Assembly (NCBI GenBank): GCA_035574315.1
Contig: DATLYW010000042.1
Coordinates: 1 to 61,682, forward strand
Source: Candidatus Zixiibacteriota bacterium
GTDB taxonomy: Bacteria > Desulfobacterota > Binatia > UBA9968
Direction: 5' to 3'
Length of the DNA: 61,682 bases
Shown one piece after another: positions 35,724-44,920 of the stretch. Each line of letters starts with the position of its first letter. Position 1 is the stretch's first letter. The notes under the pieces were generated by a model that searched no databases, was not told the DNA's origin, and saw only the letters and a program-made list of their open reading frames with translations. Made by a program: the position numbers and the translations under genes.

Positions 35724-36894
35724 GGCGGCCTTGATCGCCCTGGCGCTGGCGGGCGCTTTTGCCAAGCCCCTCCATGCCGAAGTCGCTTCGCCGGTCCTGC
35801 CGGGCAACCCGCTGGAGGGAAGCCGGCTCTTTGCCGAGAAGGGGTGCCTGCGCTGCCACGCGATCAACGGAGTCGGGGGGGTTGGCGGACCGGATTTGGG
35901 CCAGGGAATCCTGAAGCGTTCGCTCCTGGATATAGCCGGGGTGATGTGGAATCATTCGCCGGGGATGGCTCATCTGCTGGCGGAACGGCGCGCGGCGCGA
36001 CCGCTTTTCAAACCGCCGGAGATGGCGAGCCTGCTGTCCTTTCTGTATTACATCGGCTCCCTGGATCCTCCCGGAGATGCGGCCGCAGGCGAGCGTGTTT
36101 TCCGAGAGAAATCCTGCCGAACCTGCCATTCGCTGGGCGGCAAGGGCGGGCGGTATGGCCCCAGGCTCGACGGTTATGCGCGGTACGCGTCTCCGATTTA
36201 CCTGACGGTCGGGCTCTGGAACCACGGGAAAGCAATGGCGGGGATCATGCAGGCATTGGGAATCCCGCGCCCGACTTTCGAAAAGAACGATATCGTCGAT
36301 CTTTTCGCCTATATACGAAGCGTCGGCGGCAGCGTGGAACGCGTCTATCTGCAACCGGGAAGCCCGCAGCGGGGCGAAAAGCTCTTTTCGGAGAAGCGAT
36401 GTATCCAGTGCCATTCCGTCGACGGCCAGGGGGGGCGGATCGGGCCGAATCTGAGAGGGAGGCTCAAGGGGAGCCTGATGCGAATCGCCGGCGCGATGTG
36501 GAACCACGGCCCGGGGATGTGGAAAAAGATGGCCGAGCGCGGAATCCAAGTGCCGTCGCTCACAGCCGACGAGATGTCCGATCTCGTCAGCTATCTGTAC
36601 TTCGTTCAGTTCGTCGATGCGCCCGGCACGGCGGCCAGGGGTCGCGTGGTTTTCCAGGAAAAAAAATGCGCCAATTGCCACGGGTCGGCGGACCGGAAAC
36701 GAGCGCGAGCCGCCGTGGATCTCGCGAAGGCCGAGACGCTCGCCACTCCCCTGGCGGTGGTTACGGAAATGTGGAATCATGCGAGCACCATGGAGCGGAA
36801 GATGCTGGAGGAAGCCGTCGAATGGCCGGTCTTTAGAGGACGCGAGATGGCGGATCTGATTGCCTACTTGCTCTCTCTTCGGGCCACCCCGTGA
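35713..36894 (+). CDS. Tetrahaem cytochrome made of four one-haem units (copy 1)
   Basis: 393 residues: signal peptide (about 1-23), then four tandem cytochrome c units of about 95 residues, each with CXXCH (CLRCH, CRTCH, CIQCH, CANCH). Each unit also has a WNHxxxM motif about 50 residues later (MWNHSPGM, LWNHGKAM, MWNHGPGM, MWNHASTM). The Met of this motif is a plausible distal haem ligand. Paralogous to the next gene. Probably a periplasmic multi-domain electron wire; no close family is known to me. GTG start at 35713. Confidence 0.85.
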   Translation: MNVKAALIALALAGAFAKPLHAEVASPVLPGNPLEGSRLFAEKGCLRCHAINGVGGVGGPDLGQGILKRSLLDIAGVMWNHSPGMAHLLAERRAARPLFKPPEMASLLSFLYYIGSLDPPGDAAAGERVFREKSCRTCHSLGGKGGRYGPRLDGYARYASPIYLTVGLWNHGKAMAGIMQALGIPRPTFEKNDIVDLFAYIRSVGGSVERVYLQPGSPQRGEKLFSEKRCIQCHSVDGQGGRIGPNLRGRLKGSLMRIAGAMWNHGPGMWKKMAERGIQVPSLTADEMSDLVSYLYFVQFVDAPGTAARGRVVFQEKKCANCHGSADRKRARAAVDLAKAETLATPLAVVTEMWNHASTMERKMLEEAVEWPVFRGREMADLIAYLLSLRATP

Positions 36895-37026
36895 ATTGCA
36901 AGCCCGCAGGCGGATCAGGACGGCTCGGTCTTGCAGAGCCGCACGAGACTGCGAACCGGGACCGTACGCGGTCGCGCCTGGCTGCCGGTCAAGTGCTGTG
37001 ACGTGGGTCGGTCGAGGGGACGGACG

Positions 37027-38226
37027 ATGAAACGCGCCGCAAAGAAACTCATGATCGTCGTCTTCGGGGTCGTGATCCCGCTGTTTTCGTCTCCAGCGGG
37101 GTTGTTCCGTCCGCCGGCGGTTTTCCCCCAGGATCCGCTTGCCGGCTCCCGCGTATTCGGGGCCAAAGGGTGCTCGGGCTGTCATGCCGTGAACGGGGTC
37201 GGCGGCAAATCGGCCCCTGATTTGGGCCGCGTCCCGGGAGCGCGGAGTTTCTACGATCTTGCCACCGCCATGTGGAACCACATCCCCGAAATGTCGGCCC
37301 AATTGCGCAAAAAGGGCAGGACCCCGCCCCAGTTGAGCCCGCGTGAGGCAGGCGATTTGATCGCGTTTCTCGCCGCGGTCGATTACTTTGATCCGGCCGG
37401 AGATCCCGGGGTCGGGAAAAGGGTTTTCGCCGAAAAGCGATGCGTGGTCTGTCACCAAATCGAGCGGGTCGGCGGCGTGTTCGGACCGAGTCTCGATTCG
37501 GTGGTCCAGTTCGGGCCGATTTTTTTCGCTGCCACGATGTGGAACCACGGGCCGGCCATGGCCGAAGCGATGCGGTCGCGTGGAATCACGAGGCCCGTTT
37601 TCACCGGCCGGGAACTGCGGGATCTGGCCGCCTACATCAAATCGGTCTCGCGTGCGCGCGGCGACCAGCCGATCCGCGTGCTCCCGGGCACGGCGGCCGA
37701 GGGCGAGAGATTATTTGCCGCTCGCGGGTGTGTGGATTGCCACGGAATCAAAGGCACCGGGGGGCCGGTCGGGCCGCCGCTCGCAGGCCAAAACCGATAT
37801 GCAAGCTTGTTTGATTTCGCGGCGGCCATGTGGAACAAGGGCCCTGTCATGGAGCGCGAGATGAAAAGACGGAGCGTGGCGGTTCCGGCGCTTCAGGCCA
37901 ACGAGCTGGCGGACATCGTGGGTTTCTTGTACTCCGTGGATTACTTCGCAGGGCGTGGCGACCCGCGCCGCGGCGAAGAGGTCATCAGCGCGAAAGGGTG
38001 CTTGCTCTGCCACTCCGTTCGAGGAAAAGGCGCTCGCACGGCTCCTGATTTCGCCAGGATTCGAGGCCTGGAGCAACCAGCCAACGTGGTTTCGGCCATG
38101 TGGAACCACGGCGCAGCCATGGCGCAGAAGACCCGCGAGCAGCAGCTGGCCTGGCCGATCTTGAAAGGCGACGAAATGGCGCAGATCGTTGCTTTTCTCG
38201 CATCCGTGGGGAGCGGCCGGCGATGA
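37027..38226 (+). CDS. Tetrahaem cytochrome made of four one-haem units (copy 2)
   Basis: About 399 residues, same layout as the preceding gene: signal or anchor segment (KLMIVVFGVVIPLFSSPAG), then four units with CSGCH, CVVCH, CVDCH, CLLCH and motifs MWNHIPEM, MWNHGPAM, MWNKGPVM, MWNHGAAM. In the third unit the His of WNH is Lys. Tandem duplication of a whole four-unit gene is the simplest origin. ATG 37027 is chosen because a signal sequence begins there. Its stop overlaps the next start (ATGA at 38223). Confidence 0.87.
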   Translation: MKRAAKKLMIVVFGVVIPLFSSPAGLFRPPAVFPQDPLAGSRVFGAKGCSGCHAVNGVGGKSAPDLGRVPGARSFYDLATAMWNHIPEMSAQLRKKGRTPPQLSPREAGDLIAFLAAVDYFDPAGDPGVGKRVFAEKRCVVCHQIERVGGVFGPSLDSVVQFGPIFFAATMWNHGPAMAEAMRSRGITRPVFTGRELRDLAAYIKSVSRARGDQPIRVLPGTAAEGERLFAARGCVDCHGIKGTGGPVGPPLAGQNRYASLFDFAAAMWNKGPVMEREMKRRSVAVPALQANELADIVGFLYSVDYFAGRGDPRRGEEVISAKGCLLCHSVRGKGARTAPDFARIRGLEQPANVVSAMWNHGAAMAQKTREQQLAWPILKGDEMAQIVAFLASVGSGRR

Positions 38227-39488
38227 GCGCGATCGGCCGCCCGGTTGTCCGTGTCTGTCTGCTCCTCTTTTTTCTTTTGCTCGCGCCCGCAGGGCTCCGT
38301 GCGCAGCCACAAGCCGAAAGCTGCGTGACCTGCCATCAGGCGTTAGGCGATACCCCGCTCGGGCGGCCGGCCCAGACATACAGCCAGGATATCCATTCGA
38401 GGAAAGGCTTTGGCTGCGTCTCCTGCCACGGCGGGGACGGCACCGCCGCGGGAATGGAGGCGATGGATCGCGCCAAGGGCTACATCGGCAAGCCGTCCCC
38501 GGCACAGGTCATCGAGGTGTGCGGCCGGTGTCATTCGGACCCGCAGTTCATGCGCCGGTACAATCCCGCGATGCGGGTCGATCAGGTCGCGGAGTATTTC
38601 ACCTCGGTCCACGGCCGACGGCTCCGGGAGCAGAAGGATGCCAACGTCGCGACCTGCGCCAGCTGTCACACGCCGCATTCGATCCGCCCCCCCACCGACC
38701 CGCGCTCCTCGGTCTATCCGCTGAACGTCGCCGACACGTGCGGCGCGTGCCACGCCGACGCCAAGCGGATGGCTCCGTACAAGATCGCCACGGACCAGGT
38801 CGAAAAGTACAAGCGCAGCATTCACTGGAATCTGTTGAGCGTCAAAGGCGACCTCTCGGCGCCCACCTGCAACGACTGCCACGGCAATCACGGCGCCGCG
38901 CCGCCGGGAATTTCGTGGGTGGGCAACGTTTGCGGCCAGTGCCATCCGATCAACGCCGAGCTGTTCAACAAGAGTCGGCACGGCAAGATCTTCGTGCAGA
39001 TGGGAATTCCGGGATGCGCAAGCTGCCACAGCAACCACGAGATCGCCGCGACCGGAGACGCGATGCTCGGCGTCGGCGAGGGAGCCGTGTGCGCGGGATG
39101 CCATTCCGCCGACGATACCGGGGGCCGGGCCGCAGCCGCCATGCGCGACGCTATCGAACAGCTCGCCAGGCTGTACGACCAGGCCCGTGCCACGCTGTCC
39201 AAGGCCGAGCATGCCGGAATGGAGGTGAGCCAGGCTTTCTTCGAGCTGAACGGAGCGAAAACCGCGCTCGTCAAAGCGCGCGCGTCCGTGCACGGCTTCG
39301 ACCTCGAAAGCGTAAAAAAGGAAATCCAGCCCGGGCTGGAGATCGCCCGTAAAGCCCAGGCGCGGGGGACGAGCGCGCTCGAGGAGATCCGGTTCCGCCG
39401 GCGGGGGCTGGCCGTGTCGGTCGCGATCATCCTGGCGTTGATCGGCGGGCTGGTGGTAAAAATTCGCCGCATGGAGCGAGGGCGGTAG
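38223..39488 (+). CDS. Nonahaem cytochrome c with C-terminal membrane anchor
   Basis: 421 residues: signal peptide (about 1-27), nine CXXCH motifs (CVTCH, CVSCH, CGRCH, CASCH, CGACH, CNDCH, CGQCH, CASCH, CAGCH), then a haem-free helical stretch (about 295-385). A single C-terminal TM helix (LAVSVAIILALIGGLVVKI) ends in basic residues. The protein would face the periplasm. It directly precedes Rieske and cytochrome b genes, so it may take the place of cytochrome c1/f as electron acceptor of that complex (inference). Confidence 0.85.
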   Translation: MSAIGRPVVRVCLLLFFLLLAPAGLRAQPQAESCVTCHQALGDTPLGRPAQTYSQDIHSRKGFGCVSCHGGDGTAAGMEAMDRAKGYIGKPSPAQVIEVCGRCHSDPQFMRRYNPAMRVDQVAEYFTSVHGRRLREQKDANVATCASCHTPHSIRPPTDPRSSVYPLNVADTCGACHADAKRMAPYKIATDQVEKYKRSIHWNLLSVKGDLSAPTCNDCHGNHGAAPPGISWVGNVCGQCHPINAELFNKSRHGKIFVQMGIPGCASCHSNHEIAATGDAMLGVGEGAVCAGCHSADDTGGRAAAAMRDAIEQLARLYDQARATLSKAEHAGMEVSQAFFELNGAKTALVKARASVHGFDLESVKKEIQPGLEIARKAQARGTSALEEIRFRRRGLAVSVAIILALIGGLVVKIRRMERGR

Positions 39489-39514
39489 CCAGCGGCTCAG
39501 GACGGAATAACGCG

Positions 39515-39976
39515 ATGGCCAACGACGTTTTGTCCCCCGGTGAAAATCGAGCACGGAGAGACTTTCTCAACTGGTTTCTCGGAACAGCCGCCGGAGCGTT
39601 CGCGGCGTCGGTCCTCTATCCCGTGAGCCGCTATCTCGTTCCCCCCAAGGTCGAGGAGTCGACGGCTCACACGGTGACGCTCTCGATCAAGCCCCAGGAG
39701 CTGAAACCCAACAGCGGTCAGATTTTTCGCTTCGGCAGCCAGCCGGCGATCCTGGTGAAGACGCCGGCGGGCGAGCTGAAGGCGTTCTCGGCGGTATGCA
39801 CCCACCTGGCGTGCATCGTCCAGTACCGTTCGGACATCAGCCATATCTGGTGCGCGTGCCACAACGGGCACTTCGATCTGAACGGAAAAAACATCGAAGG
39901 TCCTCCTCCGAAGCCGCTCGAGGAGTACGCGGTGAACGCCAAGGGCGATCAGATCGTGGTGAGCAAGAGGAGCTGA
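39515..39976 (+). CDS. Rieske 2Fe-2S subunit of a cytochrome bc-type complex
   Basis: 153 residues. N-terminal [23 protein letters not shown] is a Tat-type, membrane-anchoring signal. Rieske ligands are CTHLAC and CACHNGHFD, with [10 protein letters not shown] closing the cluster-binding subdomain. It carries electrons from quinol to the c-type subunit. It is followed after two bases by the cytochrome b gene and preceded by the nonahaem cytochrome gene. Confidence 0.94.
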   Translation: MANDVLSPGENRARRDFLNWFLGTAAGAFAASVLYPVSRYLVPPKVEESTAHTVTLSIKPQELKPNSGQIFRFGSQPAILVKTPAGELKAFSAVCTHLACIVQYRSDISHIWCACHNGHFDLNGKNIEGPPPKPLEEYAVNAKGDQIVVSKRS

Positions 39977-39978
39977 CG

Positions 39979-41061
39979 GTGGAGCGCGCGCGCGAAAGGC
40001 TCTGGCGGTGGCTCGACGAGCGGATCGGGCTCGAGGATCTGGCGAGGCTCGCGAAGAAAAAAGAGGTGCCGGTGCACCGCCACACCGTGTGGTATTACTT
40101 CGGGGGAATGACGCTCTTTCTGTTCGCGATCCAGGTCGTCACCGGCATCCTGCTGCTGCTCTACTACCGTCCGAGCGCGAACGAGGCGTTCGAGTCCATC
40201 CAGTTCCTGATGACGGAGGTAGAGTTCGGCTGGCTCGTGCGCTCGATCCACGCGTGGTCGGCCAACCTGATGGTCTTCTCCATGTTCATCCATCTCTTCA
40301 GCACGTTGCTGCTGCGAGCGTACCGCGCGCCGCGGGAGATCACCTGGCTGTCGGGGAGCGGGCTCCTGGGTCTGACGCTGGCGTTTGGCTTCACCGGGTA
40401 TCTGCTGCCGTGGAACGAGCTGGCTTTCTTCGCCACCCGCGTCGGAACGGAAATTCCCGGGGTGCTTCCCCTCGTCGGCCCTTTCCTGCGTCGGCTGCTG
40501 CGCGGGGGCGACGACGTGACCGGCGCCACGCTCACCCGCTTCTACGGGATCCACGTCGCCGTCCTGCCGGCGCTCACGACCGTGGTTCTCGCCGTCCATC
40601 TTTTCATGGTCCAGAAGCACGGGATGAGCTCTCCCCCGGGAGTCGAGCGCGAGGGGCCGAAGCGCTCAATGCCCTTTTTCCCGAATTTTCTCCTGCGCGA
40701 TCTGGTGGGATGGCTGTCAGCGCTCGCGGTGCTCGCGGCCCTGGCGGCCTACTTTCCGGCGGAGCTGGGCAAGAAAGCGGACCCGTTCCAGCCCGCTCCG
40801 GCGGGGATCAAGCCCGAATGGTACTTCATGGCGATGTTTCAAACGCTGAAGCTCCTGCCGGGCCATATTCTCGGAATCGAAGGGGAGCTGCTGGGCGTGC
40901 TCGGGTTCGGAGTCGTCGGCCTGCTGTTGATCGCATTGCCTTTCCTGGACACTCGCGCCGGCGAGCGGCCGAGCCGCTTTCCTGCCGTTTTCGGGATCAC
41001 GCTCCTCGTCTACATGGTGGTTCTCACTTTTCTGGGCTACACCATGAGTCCGACGAAATGA
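39979..41061 (+). CDS. Cytochrome b (b6/subunit IV-like, single polypeptide)
   Basis: 360 residues. The N-terminal four-helix part has two haem-binding His pairs: [15 protein letters not shown] (13 between) and [16 protein letters not shown] (14 between). The 14-residue spacing in the second pair resembles b6 more than mitochondrial b. The C-terminal part resembles PetD and contains the quinol-oxidation motif PEWY in [22 protein letters not shown] 39979 follows the Rieske stop by two bases with AGGAGC upstream. Quinol oxidation and proton translocation by a Q cycle are inferred from family. Confidence 0.93.
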   Translation: MERARERLWRWLDERIGLEDLARLAKKKEVPVHRHTVWYYFGGMTLFLFAIQVVTGILLLLYYRPSANEAFESIQFLMTEVEFGWLVRSIHAWSANLMVFSMFIHLFSTLLLRAYRAPREITWLSGSGLLGLTLAFGFTGYLLPWNELAFFATRVGTEIPGVLPLVGPFLRRLLRGGDDVTGATLTRFYGIHVAVLPALTTVVLAVHLFMVQKHGMSSPPGVEREGPKRSMPFFPNFLLRDLVGWLSALAVLAALAAYFPAELGKKADPFQPAPAGIKPEWYFMAMFQTLKLLPGHILGIEGELLGVLGFGVVGLLLIALPFLDTRAGERPSRFPAVFGITLLVYMVVLTFLGYTMSPTK

Positions 41062-41147
41062 CCTTCTGCCGCGTTTGGAGCACGAGGCGAAGGTCGAGGC
41101 CCGAGCTCGACGCATGAACGGCCCCGGTTGACAGCGATTCGATTCCA

Positions 41148-43076
41148 ATGGCACGCGCACCGCGAATACTCGCCCTGCTCCCGGCCTGCGGGTGGCTCGT
41201 GGCCACGCTTGCCGGCGCGGCTCCTTCGGCGGCGCCGTGCGAATCGTGTCATGGAGTGCCCGGGCTGGAAAAAGAGCGCGGGGGAAAAACGGTTTCGCTG
41301 CACGTCGACGCGGAAGCGTTCGCCGCCACTCCGCACGGCCCGCTCGGCTGCGCGGCCTGTCACGCCGCGATGGCGCAGTTCCCGCATCCGCCGAAGGCCG
41401 GGACCGCACCCTGCTCGACCTGCCATGCCCCGCAAGCGGGCGCGCACGCGGCCGGCGTCCACGCGAAGCTGAAGGACCGGCTGCCGGAGGCGGCGTCGTG
41501 CTTCGCGTGCCATGGAAACGTCCATCGCCTGGCGCGCGCGGCCGATCCGGCCGCGCCCACGAACCGGCAGAACATCGCCAGGACCTGTGCACGCTGCCAC
41601 GCCGACACCGCCCTGGCGGAGAAGTTCCGCATCCCGGTGGTGCGCCCCGTCGAGGCTTACCTCCAGAGCGTGCATGCCCGCGCCGTCGCGCGCGGGAAAG
41701 CCGGCGCCGTCTGCTCGGACTGCCACGGCTCGCACGGTATTCTGCCGGCGAGCGACGCGGCGTCGCCGATTTCGCACGCCAAGATCCCCGAGACCTGCGG
41801 CAAGTGCCACGGCTCGGTCGTTGCGCTGTATCGCGAGAGCGTGCACGGCGAGGCGGCGGCGCGCGGCGTGCGCGGCGCCCCGGTGTGCACGGACTGCCAC
41901 GGGGAGCACCGCATCCTCGGCCCGGCGGAGCCCGATTCTCCGGTTTTCACGGCGAACATTCCCGGGCATACGTGCGGGCGCTGCCATGGAGACGCGCGCA
42001 TGAGCGAGCGCTTCGGCCTGCCGCCGGACAAGGTCCCCGCGTTCCAGGACAGCTTTCACGGGCTGGCGCTGCGCGCGGGCCAGCTCACCGCGGCGAACTG
42101 CGCGAGCTGCCACGGAGTGCACGACATCCGGCCGTCTTCGGATCCGCGGTCGCACGTTCATTCCGCCAACCTGGCGCGGACCTGCGGCAAGTGCCATCCA
42201 GGAGCCGGCCAGCGTTTCGCGCTCGGTCCCGTCCACGTCCTGCCGCAGTCAGGAGGGCCGCCGGTCCTTTACTGGATCCGCCTGATCTATCTCTGGGTGA
42301 TCGGAGTGACCATCGGCCTGATGGCGCTGCACAACGCGCTCGACCTGGTCCGAAAGGCGCGGCGGCGCGAGGAGGCGCCCTTCGAGCCGCCGGGCGTCGT
42401 TCCCGAGCGCATGTCCCGATCGCTGCGCTGGCAGCACGGCCTGATCATGGTGAGCTTCCCGCTGCTCGCCTACACGGGCTTTGCGTTGACCTATCCGGAA
42501 GCCTGGTGGGCGGCGCCGCTGGTGCACTGGGAAACAGCGCTCGGCTTGCGCCGTTATCTGCACCGTGCGGCGGCGACGGTTCTCGTGGCGGCGCTCGCCT
42601 GGCATCTGGTCGAGCTGGCCGTCAGCCCCGCACGCCGGGCGAGGTTCGAAAAGCAGAAGCTTCGCTGGAAGGATCTCCGCGACGCGTGGCTCGTGGTGCG
42701 CTACAACCTCGGTGTGGCGCCGCAGAAGCCGCGAATGGGCGAGTTCAGCTACGCGGAGAAGATCGAGTACTGGGCGTTCCTGTGGGGCATGGGGGTGATG
42801 ACGATCACCGGCTTGCTCCTCTGGTTCGAAAACGTGACCTTGCGCTACCTGCCGAAAGTCGCCGCGGACATCGCGACGGCGGTGCATTTCTACGAAGCCG
42901 TTCTGGCCACGCTCGCGATCGTCGTCTGGCATCTTTATTGGGTGATTTTCGATCCGGACGTCTACCCGATGGACGGCGCTTGGTGGCACGGGCGCTCTCC
43001 GGCCGCGCGCCTGAAGGAACGGGCGGAAGGCGCGGGCGAGCCGACGGGTGATGGAGGGGAAAGTGACGGGCGCTGA
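41148..43076 (+). CDS. CbcL-like fusion: 11-haem cytochrome c plus dihaem cytochrome b membrane domain
   Basis: 642 residues. Signal peptide, then eleven CXXCH motifs across about residues 30-350 (CESCH, CAACH, CSTCH, CFACH, CARCH, CSDCH, CGKCH, CTDCH, CGRCH, CASCH, CGKCH). From about residue 370 there are four or more TM helices with His-rich segments (MALHNALDL, RWQHGLIMV, LHRAAATVLVAALAWHLVE, VWHLYWVIF) of the HydC/FdnI/PhsC b-type family. Geobacter CbcL has the same c-plus-b fusion, with nine haems, and works in low-potential metal and electrode respiration. Quinone-linked electron exchange is inferred. The RBS before ATG 41148 is weak. Confidence 0.85.
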   Translation: MARAPRILALLPACGWLVATLAGAAPSAAPCESCHGVPGLEKERGGKTVSLHVDAEAFAATPHGPLGCAACHAAMAQFPHPPKAGTAPCSTCHAPQAGAHAAGVHAKLKDRLPEAASCFACHGNVHRLARAADPAAPTNRQNIARTCARCHADTALAEKFRIPVVRPVEAYLQSVHARAVARGKAGAVCSDCHGSHGILPASDAASPISHAKIPETCGKCHGSVVALYRESVHGEAAARGVRGAPVCTDCHGEHRILGPAEPDSPVFTANIPGHTCGRCHGDARMSERFGLPPDKVPAFQDSFHGLALRAGQLTAANCASCHGVHDIRPSSDPRSHVHSANLARTCGKCHPGAGQRFALGPVHVLPQSGGPPVLYWIRLIYLWVIGVTIGLMALHNALDLVRKARRREEAPFEPPGVVPERMSRSLRWQHGLIMVSFPLLAYTGFALTYPEAWWAAPLVHWETALGLRRYLHRAAATVLVAALAWHLVELAVSPARRARFEKQKLRWKDLRDAWLVVRYNLGVAPQKPRMGEFSYAEKIEYWAFLWGMGVMTITGLLLWFENVTLRYLPKVAADIATAVHFYEAVLATLAIVVWHLYWVIFDPDVYPMDGAWWHGRSPAARLKERAEGAGEPTGDGGESDGR

Positions 43077-43096
43077 CTTCGAGCGAGGAGTATCCG

Positions 43097-44839
43097 ATGC
43101 GTGACCTGCTGCGCCATCCGCTCAGCCTGTCGGGCGCGGGCGTGGTTCTTCTGAGCGCCGCCTCCATCGCCATCCTGTTCGTGATCGAGGTGATCACCGG
43201 AAGGTCCAACCCCTATATCGGCGTGTTCATTTACATGATCTATCCAGCGCTTCTGTTGCTCGGAATGGTGATGATCCCGGTCGGCGCCGCGCTGCAGCGC
43301 CGGCGCCGCGCCCGCGGGGAGGGGCTGCCGCCTTATCCTGTGATCAATCTCAACGACGCCCGGACCCGCGGCGCGCTGTTCTTCATCGTCGTTTCAGGGC
43401 TGTTCCTGATGGGGTTCATCTCCACGTTGGCCTATCAGGCCTATCACTTCACCGACTCGGTCGTCTTCTGCGGCGAGCTTTGCCACTCGGTCATGGAGCC
43501 GGAGTACACCGCCTATCAGGCCTCGCCCCATGCCCGCGTGACCTGTGCGGAGTGCCACGTCGGACCGGGGGCCGGCTGGTACGTCCGCTCCAAGCTCGCC
43601 GGTGCCTACCAGATCTACTCGGTGCTGTTCGAAAAATACCCGAGACCCATCCCCACGCCCGTCCACAGCCTCCGCCCCGCTCAGGAGACCTGCGAGCAGT
43701 GCCACTGGCCGGAGAAGTTTTTCGGCGCGCAACTGAAGGTCATCACCCGGTTCGCGCACGACGAAAAGAACAGCGCGCGGCAGATCCGCACCTTGCTGCG
43801 GACCGGCGGCGGCAGCCCGACGACCGGTATCACGGCGGGAATCCACTGGCACATGAACATTGCCAACGAGGTCTTCTACGGCGCCGCGGACCGGCAGCGG
43901 CAAAGGATCCCCTGGGTACGGATCAAGGACACTCAGGGCAGAGTGACCGAGTATTTCGACCGCACGGCGCCGCTCACGCCGGAGCAAGCCAAAAAGCTCG
44001 AGATCCGCAGGATGGACTGCATGGACTGCCACAACCGTCCGAGCCATATCTTCCGCGACCCGGACGGCGCGGTGGATCTGGCGCTGCTGACAGGCTTGAT
44101 CGACGGGGAGCTCCCCTTCATCAAGCGAGAAGCCGTGCGCGCTTTGAGCGCGGCTTACCCGAGCAAGGAAAAAGCCCGGGAAGGGATCGCGACGGCGCTG
44201 GACCGCTTTTATCTCACGAGTTATCCGAAGCTCTACCCGGCGAAGCGCGAATCGATCAAAAAGGCGATCGCGGAGGTGCAAAAGATCTATCTGACGAACA
44301 TTTTTCCCGAAATGAAGGTCGACTGGCGGACCCACCCGGACAACATCGGGCACACGCTGTTTCCGGGCTGTTTTCGGTGTCACGATGGCAAGCACGTGAG
44401 CCCCGAGGGAAAGGTGATCCGCAACGAGTGCTCTCTGTGCCACACGATCATCGGCCAGGAAGCGCGCGCGGTCGCCTCGCCCGAAGTCGAGATGGCCGAA
44501 AAGTTCGAGCATCCCTGGCCGCTCGCGGGAAAGCACGCCGAGCTGAGGTGCAACCAGTGTCACTTCCGGGGACGCGGACTGGAGGGCGACTGCGCTTCGT
44601 GCCACGAAGCCAGGGCCGAGCTGCACCAGCGACCCGCCCATGGCGCGGTGCCTTGCGAGACCTGTCACGGCGCCAGGCTGGCCGCGGCGGAGCGGAGCAC
44701 GTGTCTCGGCTGCCACCAGGACAAGTCGGCACATCACGATCCCCTGACCTGCCAGACCTGCCACGCCTTTCGCGCGACGGCCAAGGTGGCTCCGGCAAAG
44801 CCGGCCGGCGCTTTGCCCGCTCCAGGGAAAAACGGTTGA
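43097..44839 (+). CDS. NapC/NirT-family multihaem membrane cytochrome with C-terminal haem-rich extension (ImcH-like)
   Basis: 580 residues. Three hydrophobic N-terminal segments (about 12-30, 42-62, 92-112) precede a NapC/NirT-like domain. Ten CXXCH motifs are present (CAECH, CEQCH, CMDCH, CFRCH, CSLCH, CNQCH, CASCH, CETCH, CLGCH, CQTCH), plus CGELCHSVME (a CX3CH) at the place of the first NapC haem. The final ~120 residues pack five CXXCH motifs, unlike plain tetrahaem NapC. Geobacter ImcH is a larger NapC/NirT relative used for high-potential acceptors. A quinol-oxidising role is inferred from family. Confidence 0.85.
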   Translation: MRDLLRHPLSLSGAGVVLLSAASIAILFVIEVITGRSNPYIGVFIYMIYPALLLLGMVMIPVGAALQRRRRARGEGLPPYPVINLNDARTRGALFFIVVSGLFLMGFISTLAYQAYHFTDSVVFCGELCHSVMEPEYTAYQASPHARVTCAECHVGPGAGWYVRSKLAGAYQIYSVLFEKYPRPIPTPVHSLRPAQETCEQCHWPEKFFGAQLKVITRFAHDEKNSARQIRTLLRTGGGSPTTGITAGIHWHMNIANEVFYGAADRQRQRIPWVRIKDTQGRVTEYFDRTAPLTPEQAKKLEIRRMDCMDCHNRPSHIFRDPDGAVDLALLTGLIDGELPFIKREAVRALSAAYPSKEKAREGIATALDRFYLTSYPKLYPAKRESIKKAIAEVQKIYLTNIFPEMKVDWRTHPDNIGHTLFPGCFRCHDGKHVSPEGKVIRNECSLCHTIIGQEARAVASPEVEMAEKFEHPWPLAGKHAELRCNQCHFRGRGLEGDCASCHEARAELHQRPAHGAVPCETCHGARLAAAERSTCLGCHQDKSAHHDPLTCQTCHAFRATAKVAPAKPAGALPAPGKNG

Positions 44840-44920
44840 CGTAGAGTGAAGGAAACGAGCTCGGAAATCGTCAAACCAAGGGAAGATGCGAGGCAGAAAC
44901 CGCGGAAAGGAGAATCGAGG

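Noticed and set aside
35659..37548. 629-codon open frame antisense to the two tetrahaem cytochrome genes
   Set aside because: Its repeats mirror the repeated units of the sense genes; it is not an independent protein.
41192..43051. 619-codon second-frame ORF within the CbcL-like gene
   Set aside because: No signal peptide or haem motifs. The overlapping frame has eleven CXXCH motifs and TM helices.
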